Of a stretch of 64,000 bases of DNA, positions 20,800 through 29,284 are shown one piece after another (the first letter of the stretch is position 1; each line of letters starts with the position of its first letter). Both the position numbers and the translations under genes were made by a program. Origin of the DNA: Nitrobacter sp963807355 (lineage in GTDB: Bacteria > Pseudomonadota > Alphaproteobacteria > Rhizobiales > Xanthobacteraceae); NCBI GenBank assembly GCA_963807355.1, contig CAWEBX010000003.1, positions 274,321-338,320 of the forward strand, written 5' to 3'. Under the pieces are notes generated by a model, which worked only from the letters and a program-made list of their open reading frames with translations, searched no databases and was not told the DNA's origin.

Positions 20800-21069
20800 T
20801 CAACGGCGGATATTGTGCTTCTCCAGCAGAGCCTTGTAACGCGCCTCGTCCTTCTTCTTGATATAATCGAGAAGGGAACGACGCGTGGAGACCAGCTTCA
20901 GGAGACCACGACGGGAGTGATTATCCTTGGTATGGCTCTTGAAATGGTTCGTAAGATTGGAGATGCGTTCCGACAGGATCGCGACCTGAACCTCCGGCGA
21001 ACCGGTATCGCCCGACTTGCGGGCGCTGGACTTGATGATTTCCGCTTTGCGTTCGGCGGTCACCGACAT
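20800..21069 (-). CDS. rpsO: Ribosomal protein S15
   Basis: 89-residue 30S subunit protein binding the central domain of 16S rRNA. The sequence has the conserved DTGSPEVQVAILSERI and the motif KDNHSRRGLLKLV, followed by RRSLLDYIKKKD. Length is exactly that of the family. A ribosome site GAGGCTGACG lies before the ATG. It directly follows truB (2 bp apart) and is co-transcribed with the infB-rbfA-truB block. Confidence 0.98.
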   Translation of the reverse strand: MSVTAERKAEIIKSSARKSGDTGSPEVQVAILSERISNLTNHFKSHTKDNHSRRGLLKLVSTRRSLLDYIKKKDEARYKALLEKHNIRR

Positions 21070-21071
21070 CG

Positions 21072-22298
21072 TCAGCCTCTTTCGTTTTCGTTGCGGCCGG
21101 AACTGGCTGTCAGCCCGGTCAGGTTGAATACGCGCTTGGGGATGAGTTCGCCGTGCCCCAGTTCGGCGAGGGCCAGCAACCGGCCCGCCACCGTGACATA
21201 GACAACGCCGCTACTCTGGGGTGCATCCCGTCCGCGCAACAAAACGGCCTGGCCCCGATGGAGCCTTGCCGCATCAGCCCGAGTGACGGCCAGCGCCGGG
21301 ATGTCGTCCAGCGCGGTCTCAACGGGCAGAAGAGCGTCCGCGAGGTTTCCCTCGCCGGACGCGGCTCTATTGCACAAAGCTTCCAATTCTTCCAGCGGAA
21401 TCATGTCCGCCTCGCCGAAAGGGCCGACGAGCGTCCGCCGGAGCGAGCTGATGTGGCCGTAACAGCCAAGAATCCGCCCGATATCGCGGGCCAGCGCCCG
21501 CACATAGGTACCCTTGCCACACTCGGCCTCGAACGCGGACCGGCCATCATCGGTGTGTTCGACAACGGTCAGTTGGTGAATTTCGACCTGTCGCGGCTGC
21601 AAAGCGACGGTCTCGCCGTCGCGGGCGAGGTCATAGGCTCGTTCACCCTGGATCTTGATCGCGGAATATTGCGGCGGGGTCTGCTCGATCGTGCCGGTGA
21701 AGCGCGGTAGCAGCGCCCGGACCGCGTCCGCATCGGGGCGGTTCGCGCTCGTCGCCGTAACCCGGCCCTCGCTGTCGTCGGTATCGCGCTCCTCGCCCCA
21801 TTGCACCGTGAAGCGGTAGCGCTTGCGGCCGTCCATGACGAAAGGAACGGTTTTGGTGGCTTCGCCAAGCGCGATCGGCAGACCGCCCGAGGCCAGTGGA
21901 TCGAGCGTGCCGGCGTGCCCGGCGCGTTTGGCCGAAAACAGCCGCTTCACGACCGCCACCGCATGGGTCGAGGTCATGCCGATGGGCTTGTCGAGAATCA
22001 CCCAGCCATGCACGTCGCGCCTGTCGCGGCGCGGCTGGTTGTTCTGTTTCTTTCTTCCCTCTCCCGCTTGCGGGGTGGGGTGGGAAACCTCACTCGTCTG
22101 ATGGGTCGCAGAGGAAAACTCCCCCACCCCAATCCTCTCGGAGCGAGTTCTGCTCTCTTCGGGCTCCGAGCGGGAGAGGGAGCTGTCCTCGTCATGTGGC
22201 GATGTGTCGGAAAAATTATTTCCGCGATCAGAATTATTTTTCTCGGGCCTGTCCGATTCGCCGATTGGCGAATCGAATGCGCCGTTTTGCATCGTCAT
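21072..22298 (-). CDS. truB: TruB, tRNA pseudouridine-55 synthase, with a repeat-derived N-terminal extension
   Basis: Isomerises U55 in the T-loop of tRNA. The catalytic domain begins near residue 97 (HGWVILDKPIGMTSTHAV). The catalytic Asp is in KRAGHAGTLDPLASG, and the GTYVRALARDIG motif is present. The protein is 408 residues. About 96 residues precede the core, compared with about 40 charged residues in relatives as I recall them. Residues 40-81 are translated from a palindromic repeat (22057-22180), and the first 30 residues come from AT-rich DNA with a 9-bp inverted repeat at 22254-22275. No other ATG precedes the core in frame; a GTG near residue 59, within the repeat, is a possible start. 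Confidence 0.93.
   Translation of the reverse strand: MTMQNGAFDSPIGESDRPEKNNSDRGNNFSDTSPHDEDSSLSRSEPEESRTRSERIGVGEFSSATHQTSEVSHPTPQAGEGRKKQNNQPRRDRRDVHGWVILDKPIGMTSTHAVAVVKRLFSAKRAGHAGTLDPLASGGLPIALGEATKTVPFVMDGRKRYRFTVQWGEERDTDDSEGRVTATSANRPDADAVRALLPRFTGTIEQTPPQYSAIKIQGERAYDLARDGETVALQPRQVEIHQLTVVEHTDDGRSAFEAECGKGTYVRALARDIGRILGCYGHISSLRRTLVGPFGEADMIPLEELEALCNRAASGEGNLADALLPVETALDDIPALAVTRADAARLHRGQAVLLRGRDAPQSSGVVYVTVAGRLLALAELGHGELIPKRVFNLTGLTASSGRNENERG
22057..22180. repeat. 124-bp palindromic repeat inside the truB frame
   Basis: Terminal arms CCCTCTCCCGCT (22057-22068) and AGCGGGAGAGGG (22169-22180) are perfect 12-bp inverted repeats. The interior carries GGGGTGGGGTGGGAAACCTC and CCCCCACCCC segments. 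This layout is the familiar intergenic palindromic element of Bradyrhizobium and Rhodopseudomonas genomes. Here it stays open in the truB frame, encoding a Ser/Glu/Arg-rich stretch (residues 40-81). Confidence 0.8.
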
Positions 22299-22303
22299 GA
22301 TCG

Positions 22304-22717
22304 TCAGCTTTCGTCCGAATCCGGTGCGAGGTCTCTCTGCACCGCAGGTGTTCTCAATAATTTCTCGATACGTTCCGCTTCGTCGAATCGTTCGTCGGCG
22401 CGGAAGCGGATATCAGGTGCGAATTTCAGGTTAACGCGCCGCGCAATCTCGCCGCGCAGGAATTTCTTGTTGCGGTCGAGCGCCTCGATCACGTCGGTGG
22501 TGTCGCGGCCGCCGAGCGGCATCACGTAGATCGTCGCGAGCTTGAGGTCGGGGGACATGCGAACTTCGGGCACCGTGATGAGATGTCCTTCAAGCACGGG
22601 ATCATGCACGTGACCCTGCGCGAGAATTTCGGCGATCGCGTGACGCACGGTCTCACCGACGCGCAACTGGCGCTGCGAGGCGCCGGGCTGTTTAGCTTGC
22701 TGATGATGGCGCGGCAT
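22304..22717 (-). CDS. rbfA: Ribosome-binding factor A
   Basis: Binds the immature 30S subunit to assist 16S rRNA 5'-end maturation. It has 137 residues with the KH-like fold. Family signatures include QRQLRVGETVRHAIAEIL, MSPDLKLATIYVMPLGG and LKFAPDIRFRADERFDEA. The charged C-terminal tail is normal for alphaproteobacteria. It lies between infB and truB, 5 bp before truB, the usual order. A palindromic repeat separates it from infB, so coupling to infB may be weakened. Confidence 0.95.
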   Translation of the reverse strand: MPRHHQQAKQPGASQRQLRVGETVRHAIAEILAQGHVHDPVLEGHLITVPEVRMSPDLKLATIYVMPLGGRDTTDVIEALDRNKKFLRGEIARRVNLKFAPDIRFRADERFDEAERIEKLLRTPAVQRDLAPDSDES

Positions 22718-22739
22718 GAAACGGCGTCTTTCAAACAGT

Positions 22740-22829
22740 CGTCATGCCCGCGTTTGTCGCGGGCATCCACGTCTTTCTCGAGATATCTGGCTTTAGACGT
22801 GGATGGCCGGAACACGTCCGGCCATGACG
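22740..22829. repeat. Palindromic repeat, family C, between infB and rbfA
   Basis: Outer arms CGTCATG / CATGACG enclose three stems: CCCGCG-TTTGT-CGCGGG, CCACGTCT / AGACGTGG and GGCCGGA-ACACG-TCCGGCC. The result is a cloverleaf-like palindrome. A degenerate copy lies at 12981-13060. It sits in the transcribed spacer of the infB-rbfA operon. Confidence 0.8.
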
Positions 22830-22869
22830 CCGTATCCCAATTAACGCAGCTCTCTTGTGAGATTCGGAC

Positions 22870-25488
22870 TCACAGCGAGCGCTGAATAGTCTCCACCCGA
22901 TAGCACTCGATAACGTCGCCGACGCGCATGTCGCCGTAGTTCTCGAACGCCATGCCGCACTCCTGGCCCGACTGGACTTCCTTCACTTCGTCCTTGAAAC
23001 GCTTCAGCGTCGACAGCTTGCCTTCGTGCACCACGACATTGTCGCGGATCAGACGGACGTTGGCGCCGCGTTCCACGTTTCCGTCGGTCACGCGGCAACC
23101 AGCCACCTTGCCGACCTTCGAAATGTTGAATACTTCGAGGATTTCGGCATTGCCCAGCATGGTTTCGCGCAGCGTCGGCGCGAGCAGTCCGCTCATCGCT
23201 TTCTTCACGTCGTCCACGAGGTCGTAGATGATGTTGTAGTAGCGGATCTCGATGCCGTTGCGCTTGGCTGCGGCCGCGGCTTCCTTGTTAGCGCGAACGC
23301 TGAAGCCGATGATCGCCGCGTTGAAGCCCTCCGCCAGCGTGACGTCGGATTCGCTGATGCCGCCGACGCCCGCATGAAGGATGCGCGCGGCGACTTCGTC
23401 GGTGCCGAGCTTTTCCAGCGAGCCGAGGATGGCTTCCAGCGAGCCCTGCACGTCGGCCTTGATGATCAGGGGGAAATCCTTGCGGCCCGCGGTCTTGAGC
23501 TGCGACATCATCTGCTCGAGCGAGCCGCGCATGCCGGAGGCGCTGGCGGCGGCGTTTTCGCGCTTCTGGTGAGCGCGATAACTCGTGACCTGGCGGGCGC
23601 GGGCTTCGTTCTCGACCACGGCAAGGCGGTCGCCGGCTTCCGGCGGTCCGTTGAATCCAAGCACTTCAACCGGTACCGACGGTCCGGCCTCGTCGACCGT
23701 TTCGCCCTGATCCGAAATCAGCGCGCGGACACGGCCCATTTCGGCGCCGGCTACAATGATGTCGCCGACCCGCAGCGTGCCGCGCTGGACCAGTACGGTG
23801 GCGACTGGGCCGCGGCCGCGATCGAGCTTGGCTTCGATCACGGTGCCTTCGGCAGGCCGCGAGGCATTGGTCTTGAGGTCGAGCAGTTCGGCCTGCAGGG
23901 AGATCATTTCCAGCAGCTTGTCGAGATTGGTCTTGTTCTTCGCGGAGACCTCGACGTCGACGACCTGGCCGCCCATCGATTCGACCTGCACCTCGTGCTG
24001 CAACAGTTCGGTGCGCACGCGCTCCGGCTTCGCGTCAGGCTTATCGATCTTGTTGATCGCGATGATCATCGGGACCTTGGCGGCCTTGGCGTGATTGATG
24101 GCCTCGATGGTCTGCGGCATGACGCCGTCGTCCGCAGCGACGACGAGGATGACGATGTCTGTAACCTTGGCGCCGCGGGCGCGCATCGCGGTGAATGCGG
24201 CGTGGCCCGGCGTGTCGATGAAGGTTATCTTCTTGCCGCTCTCCGGCGAGGTCACCTGATAGGCGCCGATGTGCTGGGTGATGCCGCCGGCTTCGCCCGA
24301 CACCACATTGGCGTGGCGCAGCGCATCGAGGAGCGAGGTTTTGCCGTGATCGACGTGGCCCATCACGGTAACGACCGGCGAGCGCGGCTCGGTATCGGTG
24401 GAATCGTCGACCACATCGAACAAGCCTTCCTCGACGTCGCTCGCGGCGACGCGCTTGACGGTATGGCCCAGTTCTTCAGCGATGAGTTGCGCGGTGTCGG
24501 CATCGATCACGTCGGTGATCTTGTGCATCGCGCCCTGCTTCATCAGCATCCGGATCACGTCGACCGCGCGCTCAGCCATGCGGTTGGCGAGCTCCTGGAT
24601 GGTGATCGCTTCAGGCACGATGACCTCGCGAATCAGCTTTTCCTTCGGTTCATTCGAGGCATGACCCTTCAGGCGCTGGGTGCGGCGGCGGAACGAGGCG
24701 ATCGATCGTTCGCGCACGTCGTCGGCGCTCAACGCCGTCGCTAGCGTCAGACGGCCGCGTTGCTTGGCGGGCGCCGGTTTGGCAGCCGGCTTTGGTGCGA
24801 TCACAGGACGGGCGGGGCCGCCGCCGGGACGACGGACTAGGCGCGGAGCCTCGTCCTCGTCGCTGCCGTCGGCGGCGACAGCGGCCGGCCGCGCCGGAGG
24901 CGCCGCGCGCGTGGTGGTGGTCGTGGTCTTGGCCGGTGCAGCCTTGGTCTCAGTTTCGCCGAACCGGCGTTTGGCTTCGAGTTCGGCCTTGCGCTTGGCT
25001 TCCTCTTCCTGACGATGGCGCTCTTCCTCGGCCTTGCGGCGAGCCTCGGCGGCCTCGCGCTCGGCCTGTTCGATGCCTTCCTTGCTGTTGCGCCGCGCAG
25101 CTTCGGCTTCCGCAATACGGCGCTCTTCTTCGGCGCGCACTTTGGCTCCCGCCAAGGCGCTCGCTCGCGCGCTGCGCTCGTCCTCGGTCAGTTTCCGCAA
25201 CACGACGCCTGAACCCGAGCGCGGGGCGGCGGGTGTCGCGGCACGAGCCGGTGGAGCCTTGGCAGCCAGCGTCCTGGGGGCGACCGGCTCCGAGGTTCCC
25301 GTCGGTTCCGGGCCAGGAGAGTCGCCGCCGATTCGACGCTTGCCGCGTTTTTCGACCACCACCTGCTTGGTACGGCCGTGGCTGAAGCTCTGGCGCACGG
25401 TGCCCTGCTCGACGCGAGGCTTGAGCGTCAAGGTCTTGGACGGGCTGACGCTCAGAGTCTTGTCGCCAGGATTTTTCGTATCAACCAT
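22870..25488 (-). CDS. infB: Translation initiation factor IF-2
   Basis: GTPase that brings fMet-tRNA to the 30S subunit. At 872 residues, the N-terminal 280 are low-complexity (Ala/Glu/Arg-rich coiled coil, then Pro/Ala-rich), as usual. The IF2_N segment PEAITIQELANRMAERA precedes the G domain, with GHVDHGKTSLLDALR, FIDTPGHAAFTAMRARG and INKIDKPDA. Domains II-IV follow to the C-terminus, VGDVIECYRVETIQRSL. It belongs to the nusA-ylxR-infB-rbfA operon. Nothing is broken. Confidence 0.97.
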   Translation of the reverse strand: MVDTKNPGDKTLSVSPSKTLTLKPRVEQGTVRQSFSHGRTKQVVVEKRGKRRIGGDSPGPEPTGTSEPVAPRTLAAKAPPARAATPAAPRSGSGVVLRKLTEDERSARASALAGAKVRAEEERRIAEAEAARRNSKEGIEQAEREAAEARRKAEEERHRQEEEAKRKAELEAKRRFGETETKAAPAKTTTTTTRAAPPARPAAVAADGSDEDEAPRLVRRPGGGPARPVIAPKPAAKPAPAKQRGRLTLATALSADDVRERSIASFRRRTQRLKGHASNEPKEKLIREVIVPEAITIQELANRMAERAVDVIRMLMKQGAMHKITDVIDADTAQLIAEELGHTVKRVAASDVEEGLFDVVDDSTDTEPRSPVVTVMGHVDHGKTSLLDALRHANVVSGEAGGITQHIGAYQVTSPESGKKITFIDTPGHAAFTAMRARGAKVTDIVILVVAADDGVMPQTIEAINHAKAAKVPMIIAINKIDKPDAKPERVRTELLQHEVQVESMGGQVVDVEVSAKNKTNLDKLLEMISLQAELLDLKTNASRPAEGTVIEAKLDRGRGPVATVLVQRGTLRVGDIIVAGAEMGRVRALISDQGETVDEAGPSVPVEVLGFNGPPEAGDRLAVVENEARARQVTSYRAHQKRENAAASASGMRGSLEQMMSQLKTAGRKDFPLIIKADVQGSLEAILGSLEKLGTDEVAARILHAGVGGISESDVTLAEGFNAAIIGFSVRANKEAAAAAKRNGIEIRYYNIIYDLVDDVKKAMSGLLAPTLRETMLGNAEILEVFNISKVGKVAGCRVTDGNVERGANVRLIRDNVVVHEGKLSTLKRFKDEVKEVQSGQECGMAFENYGDMRVGDVIECYRVETIQRSL

Positions 25489-25556
25489 TCAGCAGTCCCA
25501 ATCTTGTTGCGCTGTACGCGATCGCACAGGTGGTGTCGTTAGAATTCTTGCCGTGT

Positions 25557-26222
25557 TCAGCTGCCTTGCCGCTGCCCGCCATCCTGGTATCGAACCAGGA
25601 TCTGGCTGCGCTGCAGGAAAGTCTTGCTCGCCGGGCCTGCGAGCAGGGCTGCATGTATCACATTTGCCCTGCCAAGTGCCAAATCCAATTCTGCCGACGT
25701 CAGGTTGGTGACAACCGGGATTTCCCGCGTTTTACCGGACTGAATGGCTATTTTCTTGACGGTAGCGTCCAATTTCCGAATTCCGTCTGCGGCGCCGTCT
25801 GCGGCGTGAAGCAGGGCAACCGCCTGATGACGAAGCAGTGCGTCCTCCGCTTTTGCGAAACCGGCGACGACCTGACCGGCCTTGGCGGCGACCGCCAGCG
25901 CGTCGATTGCGCTGCGGACCATCAACTGCCGGGTCTTCTCAACCAGAGAGGCCGATACGTGAACGTCCCGCTTGAAGCCCTTGCTAAACTGGTGGCGGCG
26001 GACCGCCTCTGCAACAGCAGCATGCGAGGCTGAAATCCAGAGGCCCCGGCCGGGAAGTTTGCGTTTCAGATCCACGATAACCTCGCCCGAGGGCGAGACC
26101 ACGAACCGGATCAAGTCGCCGATCGGGCGCACCTCGCGCGTAACCACGCACATCCGCGTCGTCGCGGATTTGTTGGTCCGCGGTCCGTCGTCAAGATCTG
26201 CCGGGTCGGCGATGGCGAGCAT
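25557..26222 (-). CDS. YlxR / L7Ae-like RNA-binding fusion protein
   Basis: 221 residues between nusA and infB, the classic place of ylxR. The N-terminal YlxR (DUF448) domain has RMCVVTREVRPIGDLIRFV and LPGRGLWISAS. The C-terminal half looks like an L7Ae/L30e-type domain (AGQVVAGFAKAEDALLRHQ, and a final acceptor region). This two-domain form is normal in alphaproteobacteria. It probably binds RNA in transcription or translation control; the exact target is unknown. The ATG at 26222 is chosen because an upstream in-frame stop lies before any other start. Confidence 0.88.
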   Translation of the reverse strand: MLAIADPADLDDGPRTNKSATTRMCVVTREVRPIGDLIRFVVSPSGEVIVDLKRKLPGRGLWISASHAAVAEAVRRHQFSKGFKRDVHVSASLVEKTRQLMVRSAIDALAVAAKAGQVVAGFAKAEDALLRHQAVALLHAADGAADGIRKLDATVKKIAIQSGKTREIPVVTNLTSAELDLALGRANVIHAALLAGPASKTFLQRSQILVRYQDGGQRQGS

Positions 26223-26384
26223 GTCGTGAACATTCCCCTTGTCATCGGCGGCGAGGTCTTCCCGCGAAGCCGAGTCTGCTTTCGCGGAAGGGGTCCTGGC
26301 GCACGTTCCGCAGAAGCGGTGACTGCAAGTTCTGGTGTGAGCATTTTCTTCACGCTAACCAAACCCACTTAGCCGGAAAATGTT

Positions 26385-26419
26385 CTGGAGTGAATCCCTG
26401 CATTGAGATCAAACTCCAG
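26385..26419. repeat. Small inverted repeat flanking family A element
   Basis: CTGGAGT / ACTCCAG arms around a 21-nt loop containing ATTGAGATCA. A similar ATTGAAATCAAACTC tract precedes the family A copy near 46283, so this flank seems to belong to the same composite repeat. Confidence 0.5.
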
Positions 26420-26435
26420 CCTAAATCCTACGAAC

Positions 26436-26481
26436 GAGCATGATCTATCGAAACCGGTTCCCACTTTTCAGGATCATGCTC
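26436..26481. repeat. Dispersed palindromic repeat, family A
   Basis: GAGCATGATC ... AAACCGGTTCCC ... GGATCATGCTC, about 46 bp with near-perfect outer arms GAGCATGATC / GATCATGCTC. Copies lie at 40747 and 46314. The right end coincides with the last base of the nusA stop codon (TAG, 26481-26483 on the plus strand as CTA). Confidence 0.8.
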
Positions 26482-28088
26482 TATGCCGGCTGATCTTCAG
26501 CGGCGACGGCCTCTGCCGGTTTCGCCAGGTCAGCTTCGCTGATCCAGCCGGCCATCAGGCGGGCTTGCATGATGATGGCCTCGGCATCCTCGCGCGAAAT
26601 CTCGATGCCGTCGAAATAACCCGCGTGCTTGACCGCTTCGCCTTCCTTGCGTTCGGTCCAGCCGACCAGATCGTCGGTGGCGCAACCGGCCAGATCCTCG
26701 ACTGTCCTGACGTCGTTCTCGCCAAGTTTGACCAGCATCTTCAATGTCACGCCAGGTACCGTCTTCAGAGCGTCGTCCACGCCGAGTTCCTTTCGCCTGC
26801 TTTCCAGTTCGGCCTCGAGTTGCTCGAGATATTCGCGGGCGCGGCTCTGCAATTCGCCCGCGGTTTCATCGTCGAATCCCTCAATGCCGGCGAGTTCCCG
26901 CGTATCGACCAGCGTCAGTTCTTCAACAGAGGTAAAACCTTCCGACGCCAGCAATTGGCCGACGACCTCGTCGACGTTGAGCGCTTCCATGAACATGCGA
27001 GTCGCATTCTCGAAGTCCGCCTGGCGTCGCTCCGATTCCTCCTGCTCGGTCAGGATGTCGATATCCCAGCCGGTCAGTTGCGAGGCGAGCCGCACGTTCT
27101 GTCCGCGCCGCCCGATCGCGAGCGACAATTGGTTGTTGGTATCGGAGACCACAACCTCGATCCGCTCCCGATCTTCGTCGATCACGACTTTCGCGACCTC
27201 CGCCGGCGCCAGCGCGTTGACGACGAACGTAGCGATATCGGGCGACCACGGGATGATGTCGATCTTTTCGCCCTGCAACTCGTTGACGACCGCCTGAACG
27301 CGCGACCCGCGCATTCCGACGCAAGCCCCAACCGGATCGACTGAGGAATCCCTCGACACCACGCCGATCTTCGCGCGGGAACCAGGGTCGCGCGCCACCG
27401 CCTTGATCTCGACGATGCCGTCGTAGATTTCCGGCACTTCCTGCGCGAACAGTTTCACCATGAACTGCGGATGGGTGCGCGACAGGAAGATTTGCGGCCC
27501 GCGAGTTTCGCGGCGCACGTCGAAGATATAGGCCCGGACGCGGTCTCCGTTGCGGAAAACCTCGCGCGGCAGCATCTCGTCGCGGCGTATGACGGCCTCG
27601 CCGCGGCCGAGGTCAACGATCACGCTGCCGTATTCGACACGCTTGACGATGCCGTTGACGATGTCGCCGATGCGATCCTTGAACTCCTGATATTGCCGGT
27701 CACGCTCGGCCTCGCGCACCTTCTGCACGATCACCTGTTTGGCGGATTGCGCGGAGATGCGGCCATATTCCAGCGGCGGCAGCGTGTCGGCGATGGTGTC
27801 GCCGATCTGCGCGCCCGGATTGGCTCGCTGAGCGTCCTTCAGCGAGATCTGGTTCGCGGCGTTCTCGACCTGATCGACCACCAGCATGTGGCGGGTGAGC
27901 TGCAGCTGCCCGGTTTTCGGATGAATTTCCGCATGAACGTCGGTCTCACTGCCGTACCGCGCCCGCGCCGCCTTGGCGATCGCATCTTCCATCGCGGCGA
28001 TCACGATGCCACGGTCGATGGATTTTTCTCGCGCTACTGCGTCCGCGATCTGCAGCAGTTCGAGTTTATTGGCGCTGACAGCGGCCAT
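26481..28088 (-). CDS. nusA: Transcription termination/antitermination factor NusA
   Basis: RNA polymerase-binding factor. The 535 residues comprise the N-terminal domain (EKSIDRGIVIAAMEDAI), an S1 domain (DIVNGIVKRVEYGSVIVDLG), two KH domains (GVVSRDSSVDPVGACVGMRG; LSLAIGRRGQNVRLA) and C-terminal helical repeats with an Asp/Glu-rich tail. A strong AAGGAG lies 8 nt before ATG 28088; a GTG one codon earlier is less likely. It is the second gene of the rimP-nusA-ylxR-infB operon. The stop overlaps a family A repeat. Confidence 0.97.
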   Translation of the reverse strand: MAAVSANKLELLQIADAVAREKSIDRGIVIAAMEDAIAKAARARYGSETDVHAEIHPKTGQLQLTRHMLVVDQVENAANQISLKDAQRANPGAQIGDTIADTLPPLEYGRISAQSAKQVIVQKVREAERDRQYQEFKDRIGDIVNGIVKRVEYGSVIVDLGRGEAVIRRDEMLPREVFRNGDRVRAYIFDVRRETRGPQIFLSRTHPQFMVKLFAQEVPEIYDGIVEIKAVARDPGSRAKIGVVSRDSSVDPVGACVGMRGSRVQAVVNELQGEKIDIIPWSPDIATFVVNALAPAEVAKVVIDEDRERIEVVVSDTNNQLSLAIGRRGQNVRLASQLTGWDIDILTEQEESERRQADFENATRMFMEALNVDEVVGQLLASEGFTSVEELTLVDTRELAGIEGFDDETAGELQSRAREYLEQLEAELESRRKELGVDDALKTVPGVTLKMLVKLGENDVRTVEDLAGCATDDLVGWTERKEGEAVKHAGYFDGIEISREDAEAIIMQARLMAGWISEADLAKPAEAVAAEDQPA

Positions 28089-28110
28089 CACTTAGTCTCC
28101 TTCGATGGGA

Positions 28111-28874
28111 TCAATGTCGCCGCGCCGCAGTCTTTCTGCGGTCAGGCGATGTTCCTTGGTGTTCTTCGGCGGCTTTTTCTCGAGGGCTTTTGAGTCGCTT
28201 TTGAGTTTCGGTTTCGGCGCATTGCGTTTCGGTCGGATCGTTTTTCGCGTGCGGCGGAGGCGGAGGCAGAACGCCGAGATTCCGTTTCATCTCGCGTTCC
28301 GCGATCTTGCCCCGCCGCATCGATTCCGCGATCAATTCGTCGGTCAGAACCAGCCGCGCGTCGGCGATGTCCTCCATGACCAGCAGGACATCGGCATCGT
28401 CGTCCTGTTGGACGTCGTCCCGATGCAGGCGCACCGCGTTGTTCTCGACGCCCCGAAGGATGCCGCGGAACCGCTTGCGACCCTGATGGGCGACCGCCAT
28501 CTCGACCTTCACGAGGTGACCGGCGTGGCGTTCGAAGTCGGATCGGCGCACCAGCGGCCGGTCGATGCCGGGCGACGAGATTTCCAGCCGATAGGCCTTG
28601 TCGATCGGATCGGCGATATCGAGCACCGGCGACAGCGCCTTCGAGATCGCCTCGCAATCCTCGATCTGCATCGATCCGTCCGGCCGCTCGGCCATGATCT
28701 GGACCGTGCAGCCGGCTGTCGCCGGACATCCTTGATCCGGACCAGGCGGTATCCCATGCCTTGCAGGACCGGGGCGACGACCGACGAGACGCGCGCGGCG
28801 ACGCCCGGCTCGACCACGAGACGCGGCTCGTCGAGCAGGTCGTGGTCCGGGATTTGGGCAACGGGATCGGTCAT
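28111..28874 (-). pseudogene. rimP: Ribosome maturation factor RimP, broken by two single-base insertions
   Basis: Needed for 30S assembly. The N-terminus (MTDPVAQIPDHDLLDEP ... GMGYRLVRIK) is in one frame. The middle MSGDS is in a second frame. GCTVQIMAERPDG onward to the C-terminus is in a third. Joined, they read RLVRIK-MSGDS-GCTVQIM, the family consensus. So one extra G (plus-strand C, about 28730-28731) and one extra C (plus-strand G, about 28714-28715) break the frame 16 bp apart. The rest is full length with the C-terminal Pro-rich tail. It may be a true pseudogene or a sequence error. It opens the nusA operon. Confidence 0.85.
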
Positions 28875-29284
28875 ATCCAGGGTCAAGGATCGGTCTGCAA
28901 GAAATGGGTCTGACGGTCACGGGCTCTGCCGACCACTATTGTCGTCCGGGTCGGCGTTGCTGCCTGAAGGAACCTGGATACGCCGCGGCGTATGAGGTCC
29001 GTTCAGGTAATAAAAAAGAGCGGGTCCCGAAGGGCCCACTCTCGATACGCGATCGTATGAGAAAGTTTCCACAGATATAGCCGTTTTCGCGATCCCCGGC
29101 AAGGCCCGGCGAGGGCGTGAGAGGCGAATTTCATCGTTCGCAGCTCTCCCCGAGCGTGGCACTGGAGATAAGACGGGATATGCCAAGCCGATCCCGCCAA
29201 AGAAAACCTACGCTCTGCCCTCAGGCGCCAGCGACGTCCGAAGAGCACTTCTGCCGGCATCGCGCCAGGGTCTTGTCGCAATGA
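28875..29284 (-). other. Spacer between trmB and rimP
   Basis: 410 bp without a gene. It holds the terminator at 29012-29043 and, on the rimP side, about 135 bp in which the rimP-nusA-infB promoter must lie. About 240 bp between the trmB stop and the terminator show no coding or repeat signal I can recognise. Confidence 0.6.
29012..29043 (-). terminator. Rho-independent terminator after trmB
   Basis: On the minus strand GAGTGGGCCC-TTC-GGGACCCGCTC forms a GC-rich stem with one bulged A, followed by TTTTTTATTACC. It separates the trmB unit from the rimP operon. Confidence 0.85.

Noticed and set aside
26223..26330. Zinc-ribbon-like CSHRFCGTC in the frame upstream of ylxR, recalling NudC
   Set aside because: In frame with ylxR but preceded by a stop and with no start codon. 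The likeness is short and likely chance.
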